A stretch of DNA of 58,518 nt from Marinobacter bryozoorum (lineage in GTDB: Bacteria > Pseudomonadota > Gammaproteobacteria > Pseudomonadales > Oleiphilaceae): NCBI RefSeq assembly GCF_023156245.1, contig NZ_JAKZAH010000024.1, positions 1 through 58,518 on the forward strand. Reading direction: 5' to 3'. The notes under the pieces are model-generated. The model was not told the origin of the DNA. It ran no database searches and saw only the letters and a program-made list of their open reading frames with translations. The translations under genes were made by a program, and so were the position numbers. Shown here piece after piece: positions 56,287 through 58,518 of the stretch. Positions within the stretch are counted from its first letter, which is position 1. Each line of letters begins with the position of its first letter.

Positions 56287-57006
56287 TCAGTCCTGTATCG
56301 AAGGGGATTCTGACTGTTCCGGGCTGTACCTTGCCAGGTTTTCGATCATTGCCACAATTGCGGCGGCCACCGTATCAGCTACCATGTCGTTGTCCAGGTC
56401 CTGGTGCAGCCAGTCCCTCAGCGGTCCAAAATTGGCCATGAATAACACCAGGTTGGCCACGATCAGCGTTCGCGGGTCGTTTTCCGGTAGGTGGGTCAGG
56501 TCCTCGATGCTTTCCGCCAGACGGCTGATAAACTGCTCATCCCGCGCCCGCATGGCCTTGCGGTCCTCCTTGGTCAGGTGAGGTACCGTCCGGTAGGCGA
56601 GCAGGGTCCCCTTGCGGCGCTTGCTCCAGAACTCCTTGAGGTAGAACGCAACGTTTTCTTGCAGAGTGTTTTCGGGGTGTTCGGCGAGCAGGTCGGGCAG
56701 AGAGGGGGCTCCTGAGCTGAACCATAACTGGTTCAGCAACCGTCGGAGGATATCGTTCTTGTTGGAGATATAGTCGTAGATACTGGCCTGGTTAACGCCG
56801 GACCGCGCACAGATATCGCGAATGGTCGTTGACGCGAAACCTTTTTGCAGGAATAACTCCAGGGCGGCGTCACAGATCTGTTCGCGGCGTTTCTCGGCCA
56901 GGGATGGGTTCCTAACGCCGGCAACCGTCGCTTCCTGCAACTGGGTTCTTTCAGGATGGGATGAGGCACGACCAGGGTGGGTCGAAGGAAATTGTTTTTG
57001 TTTCAT
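56287..57006 (-). CDS. TetR-family transcriptional regulator of the TAXI-TRAP locus
   Basis: A 239-residue regulator with a 37-residue N-terminal extension. The HTH is at about residues 40-85 (RREQICDAALELFLQKGFAS, TTIRDICARSGVNQASIYDY). The effector domain is helical, with KRRKGTLLAYRTVPHLTKED in the middle. It is convergent with the permease and divergent from SBP3. Operators CTGACA-NN-TGTCAG lie 15-28 bp upstream of its own start and again before SBP3 and SBP2, so it is probably autoregulated. ATG 57006 is chosen over TTG 57027, which lies within the operator. Confidence 0.9.
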   Translation of the reverse strand: MKQKQFPSTHPGRASSHPERTQLQEATVAGVRNPSLAEKRREQICDAALELFLQKGFASTTIRDICARSGVNQASIYDYISNKNDILRRLLNQLWFSSGAPSLPDLLAEHPENTLQENVAFYLKEFWSKRRKGTLLAYRTVPHLTKEDRKAMRARDEQFISRLAESIEDLTHLPENDPRTLIVANLVLFMANFGPLRDWLHQDLDNDMVADTVAAAIVAMIENLARYSPEQSESPSIQD

Positions 57007-57020
57007 CGTTATTGTTTTGC

Positions 57021-57034
57021 CTGACAAATGTCAG
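57021..57034. promoter_or_regulatory. CTGACA-AA-TGTCAG operator at tetR
   Basis: A perfect 6-bp inverted repeat with a 2-bp centre, 15 bp upstream of the tetR ATG. The position fits negative autoregulation by blocking early transcription. Confidence 0.68.
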
Positions 57035-57132
57035 CAAATTGTAGCGTTATGGTCAGTGAATTGAAAAGTTTCTGTAAATGTGTGGCGAGTGGTCCTCAGG
57101 AGACTTTGCCGTTGACGATGAATCCGGGTAGT

Positions 57133-57146
57133 CTGACAACTGTCAG
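57133..57146. promoter_or_regulatory. CTGACA-AC-TGTCAG operator before SBP3
   Basis: The third copy of the motif, 66 bp before the SBP3 start. That distance is nearly the same as at SBP2 (65 bp), which supports a conserved promoter-operator layout. Confidence 0.68.
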
Positions 57147-57211
57147 GATCGGAAAGATTGCAAATCCTGATACAAGGAATGCCACAAAAACAACACATTC
57201 TGGAGATGACC

Positions 57212-58396
57212 ATGAAGATTCCTTTCCTTCGCCCTGCCTTGTTGTCGCTGGCCGTAACGGTCGGTGTTGCCGGTGTCGCCCACGCTGACGTTGATGACTT
57301 GCCCCGGTTGCTGGTAATCGGTACACCCAGCACCCAGACAGGCAGCTTTGCATCCACCAATGGCTGGGCTGCCATCTATCAGGAGCAGACCGGCAAGGCC
57401 GCGCGGGTGGTCCCTGAAGACAGTGAAATGCAGCGCTACCGCCGGCTGGTGGAACGACAGGACATCGCCCTGAGTTCCGTAACGGCCGCCGAGATGCGTT
57501 ACCAGCTGGAAGGTATCGACAGCTATGCTGCCGCCCCGGTATCTGCTCAACGTATGGTCTGGCACCACAATGATACCCCGTGGGGTTTTGTCGTGTCCGG
57601 CGACTCTGATATCGAGACCATGGAAGACCTGAAGGCCGGCGACGTGCGTGTGGCCCAGGGTGCCTTCTCACCTGCCATGACCACCACCGTTCGCAAGGCC
57701 ATGCCGGCCTACCTCGGAGTGAGCGAGGACGAAGCGGAAGACGTGTTTAACTATGTGCCCGCCAGTAGCTACGCTGAAAACTGCCGCTCTGTTGTAGAGG
57801 GCCGGGCCGACGTGGCCTGGTGTGCGCCGATCAGCTCCGTGCTGTCCGAAATGGAAGGCGCGCCGGGTGGTATTCGCTGGCTGAACATGGACGTGGATAA
57901 CAAGGAAGCCTGGGAAGGTTTCCTGCAGTATTCGCCCATGTCCATTCCGGCAACGATCCAGTTCGGCGTCAAGACCTCTGTCGGTGTTGACGGTCTGACC
58001 TCCAACTTCATCTATGCCACCCGTCCCGAGATGGACGCTGACGCGGTCTATGCCCTCGTCAAGTGGATGCATGAAAGCTATGACGACTACAAGGGTAGCC
58101 ACCCGCTGGCAACCCGCATGAGCCTCGACATGACGCGTAGCTACATGAAGAGCTCACCGATTCCCCTCCATGAAGGCACTGTTCGCTACCTGAAGGAAAT
58201 TGGCGAGTGGAGTGAGGAAGACGAACAGCTCCGCAAGGAAGCCATCGAGCATATGGATAGCTGGGTTGAGGCCCGCAAGGCAGTAATGGAAGAGGCCCGT
58301 GAGAAGCGTATCACGCCTTCTGCCGATAACGAGGAGTTCGTGAAACTGCACGAGAAGCACACCAGGGACCTGGAAGGGTTCAAGTCACGCCTGTAA
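57212..58396 (+). CDS. TAXI-type TRAP substrate-binding protein, paralogue 3
   Basis: A 394-residue periplasmic protein. The signal peptide is at residues 1-25 (LLSLAVTVGVAGVAHA). The mature part begins DVDDLPRLLVIGTPSTQTGS and shares MVWHHNDTPWGFVVSGDSD, YVPASSYAENCRSVVEGRAD and EGTVRYLKEIGEWSEEDEQL with the two others. It differs more in its middle, for example DVAWCAPISS against DVAYCAT in the others, so it may prefer another ligand. ATG 57212 is chosen because GGAG lies 6 bases upstream; the ATG at 57206 touches that motif. No second permease follows within the window. Confidence 0.92.
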   Translation: MKIPFLRPALLSLAVTVGVAGVAHADVDDLPRLLVIGTPSTQTGSFASTNGWAAIYQEQTGKAARVVPEDSEMQRYRRLVERQDIALSSVTAAEMRYQLEGIDSYAAAPVSAQRMVWHHNDTPWGFVVSGDSDIETMEDLKAGDVRVAQGAFSPAMTTTVRKAMPAYLGVSEDEAEDVFNYVPASSYAENCRSVVEGRADVAWCAPISSVLSEMEGAPGGIRWLNMDVDNKEAWEGFLQYSPMSIPATIQFGVKTSVGVDGLTSNFIYATRPEMDADAVYALVKWMHESYDDYKGSHPLATRMSLDMTRSYMKSSPIPLHEGTVRYLKEIGEWSEEDEQLRKEAIEHMDSWVEARKAVMEEAREKRITPSADNEEFVKLHEKHTRDLEGFKSRL

Positions 58397-58412
58397 TGGC
58401 GAACGGTGTGTG

Positions 58413-58440
58413 AAAGGAGGCTCCTGCGGGAGCCTTCTTT
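58413..58440 (+). terminator. Terminator after SBP paralogue 3
   Basis: AAAGGAGGCTCC (58413-58424) pairs with GGAGCCTTCTTT (58429-58440), one wobble, TGCG loop, with a short T-rich end. It indicates that SBP3 forms its own transcript. Confidence 0.8.
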
Positions 58441-58518
58441 CGTTTGCCCGGCGAAGCCGGCAAACCCGGCCATCTGAAAGAAGGTGGCGTCACCCCGACT
58501 GAGGGGAAGACAATCCGA

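Overview
The window reads as a chromosomal segment of a moderately GC-rich marine gammaproteobacterium, most like Marinobacter or a close relative of the Pseudomonas/Oceanospirillum group. This rests on gene order: fdxA-mutS-cinA-recA, thrS-infC-rpmI-rplT-pheS-pheT-ihfA-merR, and a nadK / metallophosphatase / rhomboid / DUF1315 / DUF2797 / pepN block that I recall from Pseudomonas (around PA3083-PA3089). The genus is inferred, not proved. I see no prophage, transposase, CRISPR array or rRNA.

Layout. 1-5.9 kb: metabolic and membrane genes (MDR-family oxidoreductase, YebC/YeeN-type regulator, diiron metallo-beta-lactamase-fold protein, SRPBCC protein, AI-2E-family exporter, proline-racemase-family enzyme). 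6-13.6 kb: an orphan NIT-ANTAR nitrate-type antiterminator, an RND efflux pair, and an AraC regulator with a short lipase-chaperone-like protein. 13.8-22.1 kb: HI0933-type flavoprotein, DegV, fdxA, mutS, pncC/cinA, recA with a perfect LexA box, a flavodoxin-like protein and a small basic protein. 22.2-27.3 kb: a Lon-related protease behind a perfect CRP-type site, a FixJ-type response regulator with a hybrid histidine kinase, and tRNA-Asp. 27.5-38 kb: a nested palindromic element, an Fe-S flavoenzyme of the 2,4-dienoyl-CoA reductase type, a coiled-coil protein, and the nadK-to-pepN block. 38-42 kb: a TAXI-type TRAP transporter. 42-49.4 kb: the translation operon. 49.5-58.5 kb: a CNNM/CBS protein, DjlA, and a second TAXI-TRAP locus with three paralogous binding proteins around one fused permease and a TetR regulator.

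The most interesting signal is not a protein gene. Between the rhomboid gene and the DUF1315 gene the minus strand carries a consensus promoter (TTGACA, 18 bp, TATCAT) whose -10 lies inside a 16/19 Fur box. It is followed by about 90 nt that fold into a 5' hairpin, a CU-rich single-stranded stretch, a second hairpin with a UCCG loop and a rho-independent terminator with seven T. This is the layout of an iron-starvation small RNA of the RyhB/PrrF kind, at a locus where I know of none described.

A second regulatory signal is the sequence CTGACA-NN-TGTCAG, found exactly three times in the TRAP locus: before the SBP2-permease pair, before tetR and before SBP3. This suggests one autoregulated TetR protein controls the transporter set. 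Hairpins between the binding-protein genes and the permease genes suggest the binding proteins are made in excess.
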